Assembly (NCBI RefSeq): GCF_936933875.1
Contig: NZ_CAKZIK010000022.1
Location: forward strand, 1 to 64,000
Direction of reading: 5' to 3'
From: an uncultured Chryseobacterium sp.
GTDB taxonomy: Bacteria; Bacteroidota; Bacteroidia; Flavobacteriales; Weeksellaceae
DNA length: 64,000 nucleotides
Shown here: positions 56,326 through 64,000 of the stretch, one piece after another
Layout of the letters: each line of letters begins with the position of its first letter
Numbering within the stretch: the stretch's first letter is position 1
Translations under genes and position numbers: made by a program
Notes under the pieces: generated by a model
Seen by the model: only the letters and a program-made list of their open reading frames with translations
Database searches by the model: none
Told to the model about the DNA's origin: nothing

Positions 56326-58366
56326 CAATTTTATTCTCTAATTTTAAAAGGAATGCATATTCCAAAGCGTCTTCTTTCAAGCTTTCAAATCTTCCGCTTG
56401 CTCCACCGTGACCGGAACTCATATCCGTTTTGAATACCAAAATATTGTCATCCGTTTTCAGCTCACGAAGCTTGGCCGTCCATTTTGCCGGTTCCCAATA
56501 CTGAACCTGAGAATCGTGCAAACCTGTGGTAATCAACGTATTTGGGTAATTTTTTGCTTCAATATTATCGTAAGGAGAATACGATTTCATGTAATCGTAA
56601 TATTTCTTGATTTTCGGATTTCCCCATTCATCAAATTCTCCCGTTGTTAAAGGAATTTCCTCGTCCAACATTGTCGTCACCACATCCACAAAAGGAACCT
56701 GCGACACAATTCCGTTGAATAATTTGGGTTCGTAATTCATCACTGCTCCCATTAACAACCCACCTGCGCTTCCACCCATAGCATAAAGATGTTTAGGTGA
56801 AGTATAATCTTCTGATACTAAATATTTTGCAGCATCAATAAAATCAAAAAAAGTATTCTTTTTCTGAAGCATTTTACCATCTTCATACCACTCTCGTCCC
56901 AAATATTCACCACCTCGAATGTGTGCAATAGCATAGATAAAACCTCTTTCCAAGAGGGAAAGTCTTACGTTTGAAAAACTTGCATCTACCGTATGTCCAT
57001 AACTTCCGTAACCGTAAAGTAACAATGGCGTTTCAGCATTCTTCGGTGTATTTTTATGATAAACTAAAGAAATAGGGACTTTTTTTCCGTCTCTTGCACG
57101 AGCCCAAATTCTTTCCGAAACATAATTATCGATTGAAAAATTTCCACCCAAAACTTCCTGTTGCTTGAGTAAAGTGGTGGTTTTCAAATTCATATCGTAT
57201 TCGAAAGTAGAACTTGGCTGCGTTAAAGAAGTGTATCCGTAACGTAATTTTTCAGTATCGAATTCCAAATTTAAACCAATATAAGCCGTGTAAGTTGGGT
57301 CTGAAAAAGGAAGATAATGTGAGTTACCAGTTTGATTATCAATAATTTTAATCTGAAGTAAACCTTCTTCACGTTCTTCAATGACAAAATATTTTCTGAA
57401 AATTTCGAAACCTTCCAACAAAACCTTTTCTCGGTGAGGAATAACGTCTTTCCAATTTTCCATTCCCGGATTTGCAACGGGTGTTTTTACGATTTTAAAG
57501 TTTGTAGCTTCATCTGCATTCGTAATTATATAGAAGTCGCTTTCGAAATGTTCCACGGAATATTCCAAATCATCCATTCTTGGCTGAACCACTTTCCACT
57601 GCGCTAAAACATCATCCGCAGGAATAAAACGGTGCTCATCCGAAATCGTTGAAGAACTCGCAATGAAAATATATTCCAAAGATTTTGTTTTGAAAACGTT
57701 TACATCAAAAGTGTCATCTTTTTCATGGTAAACAAGAACATCCTGAGAAGAATCGGTTCCCAGTTCGTGCATAAAAACCTGAAAGGCTCTAAGGTTTTTA
57801 TCTTTTCTGATGTAGAAAACATGTCGGTTATCGTTTGCCCAAACTGCTTTTCCGGTATTATTCGCAATTTGATCCTGCAAATATTCGCCGGTTTCCAAAT
57901 CTTTAAAACCAATGGTATAAATTCTTCTGCCCAAATTATCGGAAGAAAAACTCATCAATTTATTATTCGGAGCTACCGCAACGCTTCCCACTTCGAAAAA
58001 CTTTTCGCCTTGCGCTAGAATATTAACGTCAAGCAAAATTTCTTCAGCACTGTCTAAACTTTGAAATTTTCTGGTGAAAATGGGATATTCTTTTCCTTCT
58101 TCAAAACGAACGATATACCAGTATTCATTAAAAAAATAGGGCAGCGACTCGTCATCTTTTTTGTAACGGGCTTTCATTTCTTCGAAAAGTAAATTCTGAA
58201 AATTTTCAGTGTCCTTCATCACGAAATCGCAATAGGCGTTTTCTTCTTCAAGGTATTGGATGACTTCAGGATTTTCTCTTTCATTCAACCAAAAATAGTT
58301 GTCGATTCTTTTGTCGCCGTGGATTTCGAGAACTTTCTCTATTTTTTTCGCTTTTGGTGGCTGCAT
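56315..58366 (-). CDS. ptrB: Oligopeptidase B-like S9 family peptidase
   Basis: This 683-residue serine peptidase of the prolyl oligopeptidase family cuts short peptides, typically after Arg or Lys for oligopeptidase B. The N-terminal part (about 1-400) is the beta-propeller gate, starting with the typical RIDNYFWLNERENPEVIQYL region (seen as DNYFWLNER). The catalytic alpha/beta-hydrolase domain has the Ser in GGSAGGLLMGA (about 530), the Asp in TTGLHDSQVQYWEP (about 615) and the His in SSGHGGASG (about 651). There is no signal peptide, so it is cytosolic. It is co-transcribed with the overlapping small acidic gene. Confidence 0.9.
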   Translation of the reverse strand: MQPPKAKKIEKVLEIHGDKRIDNYFWLNERENPEVIQYLEEENAYCDFVMKDTENFQNLLFEEMKARYKKDDESLPYFFNEYWYIVRFEEGKEYPIFTRKFQSLDSAEEILLDVNILAQGEKFFEVGSVAVAPNNKLMSFSSDNLGRRIYTIGFKDLETGEYLQDQIANNTGKAVWANDNRHVFYIRKDKNLRAFQVFMHELGTDSSQDVLVYHEKDDTFDVNVFKTKSLEYIFIASSSTISDEHRFIPADDVLAQWKVVQPRMDDLEYSVEHFESDFYIITNADEATNFKIVKTPVANPGMENWKDVIPHREKVLLEGFEIFRKYFVIEEREEGLLQIKIIDNQTGNSHYLPFSDPTYTAYIGLNLEFDTEKLRYGYTSLTQPSSTFEYDMNLKTTTLLKQQEVLGGNFSIDNYVSERIWARARDGKKVPISLVYHKNTPKNAETPLLLYGYGSYGHTVDASFSNVRLSLLERGFIYAIAHIRGGEYLGREWYEDGKMLQKKNTFFDFIDAAKYLVSEDYTSPKHLYAMGGSAGGLLMGAVMNYEPKLFNGIVSQVPFVDVVTTMLDEEIPLTTGEFDEWGNPKIKKYYDYMKSYSPYDNIEAKNYPNTLITTGLHDSQVQYWEPAKWTAKLRELKTDDNILVFKTDMSSGHGGASGRFESLKEDALEYAFLLKLENKIDDK

Positions 58367-58393
58367 TATTATATATATAAAAGTAAATTTAAT

Positions 58394-58426
58394 AAAAAAC
58401 CATCTAATCCAAAGGAATAGACGGTT
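58394..58426 (-). terminator. Terminator of the HemD-like/DUF4271 transcript
   Basis: The stem ACCATCTA/TAGACGGT (one wobble) has an 11-base loop, and a T-run follows on the minus strand. It separates this transcript from oligopeptidase B. Confidence 0.75.
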
Positions 58427-58450
58427 TGTATGGTTTTTCTGAGCGCGAAA

Positions 58451-59194
58451 CTATTTTTCTGCTCTGATAAATTTCTCAATAGCCATCGTCATCGATGGAG
58501 ATTCTTTGGTTGGAGCCATTACATCAATTTTCAAACCCGCATCTTCTGCAGCCTGTTGTGTAGTGTTTCCGAAAACAGCAATCTTTGTATCGTTTTGTTT
58601 GAAATCTTTGAAGTTCTGCTGTAAAGATTTAATTCCTTGGGGACTGAAGAACACCAACATATCATAATCTTTTACGGTGATGTCAGAAAGGTCGGAGCAA
58701 ACAGTTCTGTACATAATTGCTCTTGTCCAGGCAACATCTGCTTTTTCCAAAGTTTTTGGAACATCGTCGTTCAAAACATCAGATGATGGCAAAAGATACT
58801 TTTCAGACGGATATTTTTTGAACAATGGAAGTAAATCTGCAAAAGTTTTCTCACCAAAGCTGATTTTTCTTTTTCTATACACAATGTGCTTCTGAAGATA
58901 ATTTGCAATCGCTTCGGACTGACAAATGTATCTCATCGTATCCGGCACCGAAAAACGCATTTCTTCAGCTAATCTAAAGTAATGATCTACAGCATTTTTG
59001 CTAGTGAAGATAATTCCGGTGTATTGCGTAAGGTCGATTTTCTGTGTTCTTAATTCCTTGGAATCAACGCCTTCCACATGAATAAAAGGGCGGAAATCAA
59101 TCTTAATTTTTTCTTTCTTGGCAATTTCAACATAAGGCGAAGATTCACTTGGAGCCGGTTGCGAAACCAAAATAGACTTTATTTTCATCATCAT
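58451..59194 (-). CDS. Uroporphyrinogen-III synthase family protein, second copy
   Basis: This 247-residue HemD-fold protein has KSILVSQPAPSESSPY at the N-terminus and GIIFTSKNAVDHYFRLAEE (about residues 60-78) in lobe 1. Lobe 2 carries YDMLVFFSPQGIKSLQQNF (about 175-193), then IAVFGNTTQQAAEDAGL (about 201-217). These are the same landmarks as in the heme-operon copy, but overall similarity looks low. It forms a transcript with the DUF4271 membrane gene, a pairing I recall as conserved in Bacteroidota. Three successive ATG codons open the frame; I used the first. Confidence 0.82.
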   Translation of the reverse strand: MMMKIKSILVSQPAPSESSPYVEIAKKEKIKIDFRPFIHVEGVDSKELRTQKIDLTQYTGIIFTSKNAVDHYFRLAEEMRFSVPDTMRYICQSEAIANYLQKHIVYRKRKISFGEKTFADLLPLFKKYPSEKYLLPSSDVLNDDVPKTLEKADVAWTRAIMYRTVCSDLSDITVKDYDMLVFFSPQGIKSLQQNFKDFKQNDTKIAVFGNTTQQAAEDAGLKIDVMAPTKESPSMTMAIEKFIRAEK

Positions 59195-59212
59195 TTCTTT
59201 TACACGCTTTGT

Positions 59213-59854
59213 TTAAAAAAACAGTAATCTCCATAGCGCTAACATTGGTGCTATTTGGAGCGTGCAAATATACAAAATTTTATAATACCATTCATTAGGT
59301 AAAATTCTGTTTTTGTTGAAAGAGTAGAATATGTTTTTGAAAATAAAAACAAGCAGCACAAATGCTACAAAAATCTGCAACGCTTTATGCTTATCGATAG
59401 GGAAATAATAATTAACCAAAACCGCAATCATTAGAAAAATGGAGAACACAAAATAGAAGCGCGAGGCGACAAAATTTACTGCTTTCCACTTTTTATCCTG
59501 CCCTATCGAAGAATAAAAAAGAAACGTAAAAACAATTTTTACAAAATAGAAAATCGACAAAACAATTAAAGTAAAACCAAACTTATTTAATGAATAACCC
59601 AAAATACTAACATTGTTAACCAATCTTGGAACTATAGGAATGTACTGCGAAATCAGCGCTGCTAAAAGAACACAGTTGATAACAGAAACAATAAGCCAGG
59701 TTGGCAAAACATTTCCTGTATCTGAAATTTGCTGGCTCAGAAATTCCTTCAAAGTTGCTTCACGGTGTAAGTACATGAGCATCAGAACATAAGCCAATAC
59801 AGAGCCCAAAAGTATCAATACAACCCAATCATTATTTTCTGCAAGTCTTATCAA
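59213..59854 (-). CDS. DUF4271 membrane protein
   Basis: This highly hydrophobic protein (about 213 residues from this start) has six or so membrane helices and belongs by pattern and neighbour to DUF4271, of unknown function. The first helix follows NNDWVVLILLGSVLAYV. The start is uncertain. The only ATG choice (59932) would place both the gene's own apparent -7 box and the divergent one inside the coding sequence. The TTG at 59854 gives the N-terminus usual for the family as I recall it. It is 18 bases upstream of the HemD-like gene and co-transcribed. Confidence 0.72.
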   Translation of the reverse strand: MIRLAENNDWVVLILLGSVLAYVLMLMYLHREATLKEFLSQQISDTGNVLPTWLIVSVINCVLLAALISQYIPIVPRLVNNVSILGYSLNKFGFTLIVLSIFYFVKIVFTFLFYSSIGQDKKWKAVNFVASRFYFVFSIFLMIAVLVNYYFPIDKHKALQIFVAFVLLVFIFKNIFYSFNKNRILPNEWYYKILYICTLQIAPMLALWRLLFF

Positions 59855-59868
59855 GGGAATATTTTTTG

Positions 59869-59876
59869 CAAAAGTA
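59869..59876 (-). promoter_or_regulatory. -7 promoter element (TACTTTTG) for the DUF4271 gene
   Basis: The minus strand reads TACTTTTG, 14 bases upstream of the TTG at 59854. It lies inside the longer ATG-initiated reading frame, which argues for the shorter start. Confidence 0.5.
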
Positions 59877-59919
59877 TCATAATATTTTAAAGCAATAAAA
59901 CTCAATTCCCGAAATACCT

Positions 59920-59927
59920 TATCTTTG
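59920..59927 (+). promoter_or_regulatory. -7 promoter element (TATCTTTG) for the glycosyltransferase gene
   Basis: TATCTTTG matches TAnnTTTG and ends nine bases before the ATG at 59937. Confidence 0.55.
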
Positions 59928-59936
59928 CGCATTGAA

Positions 59937-60653
59937 ATGAAGAAACTCGTCATTATACCCACTTACAACGAAAAAGAAAACATTGAAGCGATCCTTTCGG
60001 CGGTTTTTTCTTTGGAACAGGATTTCCATGTTCTTGTTGTTGACGATTCTTCACCCGATGGAACTGCTGATATCGTAAAACGCTTTCAGCAACATTATCC
60101 ACACCATCTTCATCTCACGACCAGAAAAGTAAAAGACGGTTTAGGAAAAGCTTACCTTCATGGTTTTCAGTGGGCTATCGATAATCATTATGATTACATT
60201 TTCGAGATGGATGCGGATTTTTCGCATAATCCGAACGATTTGCCTAAACTTTTTGAAGCCTGTAAAAATGCAGATATGTCCGTTGGCTCGCGCTATTCTC
60301 AAGGGGTAAACGTTGTGAATTGGCCAATGGGAAGGGTTTTGCTTTCGTATTTCGCGTCAAGATATGTTCGTTTTGTTTTGGGAATTCCGGTTCATGATAC
60401 AACTGCGGGTTTTGTTTGTTTTAAAAGGGAAACTTTAGAGGCGATTGGCTTGAATAATGTAAAACTGAAAGGCTACGGATTTCAGGTAGAAATGAAATAC
60501 CGCGTTTTTAAGAAAGGTTTAAAAATCGTTGAAGTTCCTATTATTTTCACCAACAGAATATTGGGTGAAAGTAAAATGAATGGCGGAATCATTCATGAAG
60601 CTATTTTTGGAGTTTTGAATTTAAGATGGAAAGCATTAATCGGAAAGCTATGA
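59937..60653 (+). CDS. Polyprenol-phosphate mannose synthase-like GT2 glycosyltransferase
   Basis: This 238-residue GT-A fold enzyme resembles dolichol/polyprenol-phosphate mannosyltransferase (DPM1 type). It has MKKLVIIPTYNEKENIEAIL (residues 1-20), VVDDSSPDGTADIV (about 37-50), the metal-binding DAD in FEMDADFSHNPNDLP (about 88-102) and the acceptor loop VGSRYSQGVNVVNWP (about 113-127). DTTAGFVCF is near 155-163. There are no C-terminal membrane helices, so it is the single-domain form. It would supply lipid-linked sugar for envelope glycosylation. It is translationally coupled to the DUF4296 gene (ATGA overlap). The start at 59937 is preferred over an upstream TTG. Confidence 0.87.
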   Translation: MKKLVIIPTYNEKENIEAILSAVFSLEQDFHVLVVDDSSPDGTADIVKRFQQHYPHHLHLTTRKVKDGLGKAYLHGFQWAIDNHYDYIFEMDADFSHNPNDLPKLFEACKNADMSVGSRYSQGVNVVNWPMGRVLLSYFASRYVRFVLGIPVHDTTAGFVCFKRETLEAIGLNNVKLKGYGFQVEMKYRVFKKGLKIVEVPIIFTNRILGESKMNGGIIHEAIFGVLNLRWKALIGKL

Positions 60654-61024
60654 AAAATTTAATTCTTCTCTTTACCATTTTTGCGATTGTTGGTTGTTCA
60701 AAACCCATTGACGAGCCCAAAAACCTCATACCGAAAGATAAAATGAGCGAAATGGTGGCCGATTTTGCCATGGCAGATCAGATGAGTTTCTTGAACCAAA
60801 CCGGAAATCTTGAAACCCAAACAAGATACATTCTGAAAAAACATAATGTAACCGCGAAACAGTTTTCGGAGAGTTATAAATATTACCTTTCGTCTCCAAG
60901 TTCATTGGATAAAATTTATGATGATGCACAGGAAATCATCATCAATAAAGACCCGGACGCAGAAAAATACATTGATAAGAAAATGGAGCAGAACAAAACT
61001 TCCGCACCATATCTAAACAAATAA
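60650..61024 (+). CDS. DUF4296 lipoprotein
   Basis: This 124-residue lipoprotein has the lipobox IVGC (Cys at about 16). The mature domain contains LIPKDKMSEMVADFAMADQM (about 26-45, seen as PKDKM and VADFAMAD) and a helix with YKYYLSSPSSLDKIYDDAQEI (about 80-100). This is the DUF4296 pattern: a small helical envelope protein of unknown function, typical of Bacteroidota. The ATG overlaps the glycosyltransferase stop, and tgt follows after one base, giving a three-gene operon. Confidence 0.82.
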   Translation: MKNLILLFTIFAIVGCSKPIDEPKNLIPKDKMSEMVADFAMADQMSFLNQTGNLETQTRYILKKHNVTAKQFSESYKYYLSSPSSLDKIYDDAQEIIINKDPDAEKYIDKKMEQNKTSAPYLNK

Positions 61025-61025
61025 A

Positions 61026-62162
61026 ATGAAGCAGAAATTTTTTGAAATAGAAAAAACAACGAAGAGCAAAGCCAGAGCCGGTGTTATTAATACCGATCAC
61101 GGAACAATCCAAACCCCTATTTTTATGCCTGTTGGAACTGTTGCCTCTGTAAAAACCGTTCATCAGCGCGAGCTCAAAGAAGACATTAAAGCCCAAATTA
61201 TTTTAGGTAACACTTATCACCTCTACCTTCGTCCGAAAATGGAAGTGATGCAGGAAGCCGGAGGTTTGCATAAATTCATGAACTGGGATTTGCCGATTCT
61301 TACAGATTCCGGTGGTTATCAAGTTTTTTCTCTTTCAGCTTCAAGAAAAATGAGTGAGGAAGGCGTGAAGTTTAAATCGCATATCGACGGAAGTTTTCAT
61401 TTTATTTCTCCGGAAAAATCCATGGAAATCCAAAGACAAATTGGCGCAGATATCTTCATGGCTTTTGACGAATGTACTCCTTATCCATGCGATTATAATT
61501 TAGCCAAAGACTCCATGGAAATGACGCATCGTTGGTTGAAAAGATGTATCGAATGGTGTAACGAAAATCCTGAAATCTACGGACACCAACAAAGACTTTT
61601 CCCAATTGTTCAGGGTTCTACTTATTCAGATTTAAGAAAAGCTTCCGCTGAATTTATTTCAGAACAAAACGCAGAAGGAAACGCAATTGGCGGACTTTCC
61701 GTTGGCGAACCTGAAGAAGAAATGTACAGAATCACCAACGAAGTTACAGACGTTCTTCCTGTTGAAAAACCAAGATATTTAATGGGAGTTGGAACGCCGT
61801 GGAATATTTTGGAATCCATTGGTTTAGGTGTTGATATGATGGATTGCGTAATGCCGACAAGAAATGCACGAAACGCCATGCTTTTCACTTGGCAAGGCGT
61901 TATGAATATGAAAAACGAAAAATGGAAGAATGATTTTTCTCCTTTGGACGAATTCGGGACAAGTTTCGTGGACAGCGATTACTCGAAAGCGTATGTGAGA
62001 CACCTTTTTGTTTCTAAAGAATATTTGGCAAAGCAAATTGCGTCGATTCATAATCTTGCATTTTACTTAGATTTGGTAAAAGTGGCAAGAGAACATATTT
62101 TAGCAGGAGATTTTTATCAGTGGAAGGATTCAATCGTTCCAGTTTTAAAACAAAGACTTTAA
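61026..62162 (+). CDS. tgt: tRNA-guanine transglycosylase lacking the zinc cysteines
   Basis: Tgt exchanges guanine-34 for the queuosine precursor preQ1 in tRNAs with GUN anticodons. The 378-residue protein has TPIFMPVGTVASVK (about residues 30-43), ILTDSGGYQVFSLS (about 90-103, catalytic Asp), MAFDECTPYPCDY (about 140-152, nucleophilic Asp) and GGLSVGEPEEEMY (about 219-231). PTRNARNAMLFT is near 279-290. Where bacterial enzymes have the zinc motif CxCxxC, this one has Gly311, Ser313 and Asp316. The fourth ligand, His342 in SIHNL, is kept at the exact E. coli spacing. It is the third gene of the glycosyltransferase operon. Confidence 0.92.
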   Translation: MKQKFFEIEKTTKSKARAGVINTDHGTIQTPIFMPVGTVASVKTVHQRELKEDIKAQIILGNTYHLYLRPKMEVMQEAGGLHKFMNWDLPILTDSGGYQVFSLSASRKMSEEGVKFKSHIDGSFHFISPEKSMEIQRQIGADIFMAFDECTPYPCDYNLAKDSMEMTHRWLKRCIEWCNENPEIYGHQQRLFPIVQGSTYSDLRKASAEFISEQNAEGNAIGGLSVGEPEEEMYRITNEVTDVLPVEKPRYLMGVGTPWNILESIGLGVDMMDCVMPTRNARNAMLFTWQGVMNMKNEKWKNDFSPLDEFGTSFVDSDYSKAYVRHLFVSKEYLAKQIASIHNLAFYLDLVKVAREHILAGDFYQWKDSIVPVLKQRL

Positions 62163-62170
62163 AATTTAAG

Positions 62171-62195
62171 CGGCTGATTTTTTAGAATCAGCCTC
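62171..62195. terminator. Hairpin between convergent tgt and small lipoprotein gene
   Basis: The stem GGCTGATT/AATCAGCC has a six-base loop. T-runs are weak on both sides, so termination efficiency is uncertain. Confidence 0.6.
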
Positions 62196-62212
62196 TGTAT
62201 TAAAATTTTTCA

Positions 62213-62443
62213 CTACGGATTGTTCGGAATCCTTCCACCTGCAGGAGGAATAGGATTTCCATTATTAAGTTGCGCCTGTAATTCAAGTCTTTCTTCGGGA
62301 GTCATGATAGAATTATCTGCTTTATAAACAATATCCGGTACAACTTCAACAGGATCAACAGCAAGAAAGTCTTCTTCCCTGCTTTTACATCCAATTAAAA
62401 CTATAAGCAATAATAGTAAATTAAGAGTGTTTTTTGTTTTCAT
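62213..62443 (-). CDS. Small lipoprotein of unknown function
   Basis: This 76-residue lipoprotein has the lipobox LIGC (Cys at about 19). The mature part is short and probably disordered, with an acidic start (REEDFLAVDPVEVVPD), a TPEERLELQAQLNNG helix-like stretch (about 48-62) and a Pro/Gly-rich end. No family is recognised. The strong signal peptide and separate position between a hairpin and an AT-rich upstream region support it as a real gene. It is convergent with tgt. Confidence 0.65.
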   Translation of the reverse strand: MKTKNTLNLLLLLIVLIGCKSREEDFLAVDPVEVVPDIVYKADNSIMTPEERLELQAQLNNGNPIPPAGGRIPNNP

Positions 62444-62563
62444 ATAAAATATTTTTGATTTGATATTGCTAATATAGAAAAAATTTCTTACGAATAAATA
62501 TTAATTTAAACAATAAACACCCAATCAATTCAGATAATATAAAGACAATTTAAACAATAAACT

Positions 62564-62571
62564 TATATTTG
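62564..62571 (+). promoter_or_regulatory. -7 promoter element (TATATTTG) for the LptF/LptG gene
   Basis: TATATTTG matches TAnnTTTG, 15 bases before the ATG at 62587. Confidence 0.6.
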
Positions 62572-62586
62572 CTCATTGTTAACAGA

Positions 62587-63681
62587 ATGAAGATTATAGA
62601 CCTTTACATCATCAAAAAGTATCTTGGAACCCTGGGTTTCATGCTTCTTTTGCTGTCTGTAATCGTTATCGTGATAGATGTTCAGGCAAAATCTCCGAGG
62701 ATTGAAGGAAACGGATTTACCGTAAGTTATTTCCTAACGCATTACTATCCGTTTTGGATGATTTACCTTATCATCACGTTCATGTCGATTTTGGTATTTA
62801 TTTCTGTCATCTATTTTACATCACGAATCGCGAACAATACCGAAATTGTAGCCATCATCAGTAGTGGCGCAAGTTTTCACCGTTTTGCGAGGCCTTATTT
62901 TATTGCTTCTCTTTTAATTGCCGCTTTTGCTTTGATGACGAATCATTTCCTTTTGCCTTGGGCAAATATTCAGAAAAATAAACTCGAAGCGTACACCTAC
63001 AACGAGACTAATAAACAGAAAGTTATTGGAAATACGGAAATTTCAACGGCACTTTCCAAAACAGAATATATTTTCATCAACAATTACAACCGTAAAGAAA
63101 AGCGAGGATCAAGCTTTATTTACCAAAAATTTGATGCGAAACGAAAACTCATTCAACAAGTTACAGGAAACGAATTTTATTGGGACGAAAAGGGGAAAAA
63201 CTTTGTCATTACCAATTATATGGAGCGAAAAGCGTCGGTAAACGATACCGAAGTTCTTTCCAATGGCGAGAAAAAAACAATGAGTTTCGGACATACTCCG
63301 GAAGAGCTTTTTCCGGATGAATTATTGGGACAAACCAAAACAACTCCTGAGTTGAAAAGATTGATCGAACAGGAAAAACAGAAAGGAAATACCAACTTGA
63401 ACCTTTATCTCAACGAGCTTTATCAAAGGACTTCAATGCCTGTTTCTATTATAATTTTGGCAGTTTTAGCCCTTTCACTTTCTTCGGAAAAAAGAAGAGG
63501 TGGACTTGGAGCTAATTTGGCCATCGGTATTTCACTCGCATTTGTTTTTGTATTTTCTTTTGAAGCCTTAAAGGTAGTTTCAGAAAACAATACATTGCCT
63601 CCTTTAGTTGCGATGTGGCTTCCGAATTTTATTTTCGGGCCTTTGGCTTTAATTCTTTATCTCAGAAGAGCGAATCAGTAA
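62587..63681 (+). CDS. LptF/LptG family LPS-transport permease
   Basis: This 364-residue inner-membrane permease of the YjgP/YjgQ family forms the transmembrane part of the LptB2FG exporter that extracts lipopolysaccharide. It has the N-terminal MKIIDLYIIKKYLGTLGFML, three N-terminal membrane helices, a periplasmic beta-jellyroll (about residues 130-260) and three C-terminal helices with SSEKRRGGLGANLAIGI (about 298-314). The ATG at 62587 begins the conserved N-terminus; the TTG at 62569 overlaps the -7 box. LptF and LptG cannot be told apart with confidence here. Its end overlaps the convergent birA end by seven bases. Confidence 0.87.
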   Translation: MKIIDLYIIKKYLGTLGFMLLLLSVIVIVIDVQAKSPRIEGNGFTVSYFLTHYYPFWMIYLIITFMSILVFISVIYFTSRIANNTEIVAIISSGASFHRFARPYFIASLLIAAFALMTNHFLLPWANIQKNKLEAYTYNETNKQKVIGNTEISTALSKTEYIFINNYNRKEKRGSSFIYQKFDAKRKLIQQVTGNEFYWDEKGKNFVITNYMERKASVNDTEVLSNGEKKTMSFGHTPEELFPDELLGQTKTTPELKRLIEQEKQKGNTNLNLYLNELYQRTSMPVSIIILAVLALSLSSEKRRGGLGANLAIGISLAFVFVFSFEALKVVSENNTLPPLVAMWLPNFIFGPLALILYLRRANQ

Positions 63682-64000
63682 AGCATTTCGATTTCTTTAA
63701 AGAAAAACTTTTGTAAACCGTCATTTTCTAAATCAATCCAGAGAAAACCGTCTTCATCGGCTTCTTGAATAATGCCATTTTGTCGCACCCCTTTAATTTC
63801 AAAAACCGCGATTTCATTTTTCCTGAAAAGATTTTGGTTTAAATCATTTAAAATCAACTCTTTTTCAATCCATTTATGCAAAGTAGAGCAAATATGTTGA
63901 TGAAAGTTTTCAGTAAAGTGAAGTAAATCGTATCTTTCATTCGTCTGTGTAAAAATAGAGCCCGCTTTTGGCAAATGAGCAAAATTTTCCTGAAGAATAT
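63675..64000 (-). CDS. birA: Biotin-acetyl-CoA-carboxylase ligase (BirA), 3' part only
   Basis: This is the C-terminal part (about 108 residues) of a gene that continues beyond the right window edge. The reading frame is open up to base 64000. The sequence ILQENFAHLPKAGSIF, a helix with HKWIEKELILND and the small C-terminal beta domain (FEIKGVRQNGIIQEADEDGFLWI, seen as GVRQNGII and EDGFLWI, ending FKEIEMLY) match the end of biotin protein ligases. The catalytic GRGRxG segment lies outside the window. It overlaps the LptF/LptG stop by seven bases on the opposite strand. Confidence 0.78.
   Translation of the reverse strand, partial: ILQENFAHLPKAGSIFTQTNERYDLLHFTENFHQHICSTLHKWIEKELILNDLNQNLFRKNEIAVFEIKGVRQNGIIQEADEDGFLWIDLENDGLQKFFFKEIEMLY

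Overview
The window is AT-rich chromosomal DNA from a member of the Bacteroidota, most likely the Flavobacteriia and close to Chryseobacterium/Weeksellaceae. The support for this is the exosortase F pair (XrtF and its partner), a GLPGLI-family protein, DUF6909, DUF5689, DUF3127, DUF4271 and DUF4296 proteins, a type III glutamine synthetase, TonB-dependent receptors, and promoters of the Bacteroidota form TAnnTTTG. Shine-Dalgarno sequences are nearly absent. Nothing looks like a prophage, a transposon, an rRNA operon or a CRISPR array. This is mostly core genome, punctuated by short interspersed palindromic repeats and one probable small mobile cassette.

Layout. 1-399: non-coding imperfect direct repeats. 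400-1363: the exosortase F pair on the minus strand. 1412-4420: a plus-strand run of an AmgK-like sugar kinase, a stand-alone RapZ C-terminal domain protein, a MurU-like nucleotidyltransferase (together a likely peptidoglycan-recycling unit) and a LOG-family hydrolase. 4485-8183: a secreted DUF6702-like protein, TadA, and on the minus strand CoaX behind an M1 aminopeptidase. 8284-14387: aspartate kinase, a DUF6909 protein with a nucleoside-phosphorylase-like C-terminus, GlnN, and a GNAT acetyltransferase. 14780-18949: an NlpC/P60 lipoprotein, then a Cys/His-rich secreted protein and a TonB receptor carrying three HMA metal-binding repeats. 19049-28609: L,D-transpeptidase-like protein, MsrB, DUF445 protein, PyrD, GlyS, GLPGLI protein, serine hydrolase, SufS and a small lipoprotein. 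28674-34877: a secreted EEP nuclease/phosphatase divergent from a TonB receptor plus DUF5689 lipoprotein pair, a possible extracellular scavenging system. 34925-36467: Aat, a DUF3127 protein and a Leu-Gly-Leu tRNA cluster. 36601-40511: MutL, rhomboid protease, EEP protein and a coiled-coil lipoprotein. 40771-44690: the minus-strand heme operon hemA-hemC-hemD-hemE. 44935-50613: the rod-shape operon mreB-mreC-mreD-pbp2-rodA, followed by an APC permease. 52554-59854 (minus): a lipoprotein with a duplicated HGQPxHRCD motif, a two-component system with an S23 four-helix-bundle cassette wedged between kinase and regulator, a small acidic protein overlapping oligopeptidase B, a second HemD-like protein and a DUF4271 membrane protein. 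59937-64000: glycosyltransferase, DUF4296 lipoprotein, Tgt, LptF/LptG permease, and the 3' part of birA running off the window.

Cell-envelope themes dominate: peptidoglycan recycling, elongasome, L,D-transpeptidase, exosortase, LPS transport and metal/nutrient receptors. Heme synthesis and translation/tRNA functions also feature. The most notable signals are the AmgK-RapZ(C)-MurU unit, a MutL lacking its endonuclease motifs, a Tgt that has lost the three zinc cysteines but kept the zinc histidine, the S23 cassette bracketed by a perfect 14-bp inverted repeat, the HGQPxHRCD lipoprotein, and five genes whose start codon lies only 4-6 nt after a promoter -7 box and which may be read from leaderless mRNAs.
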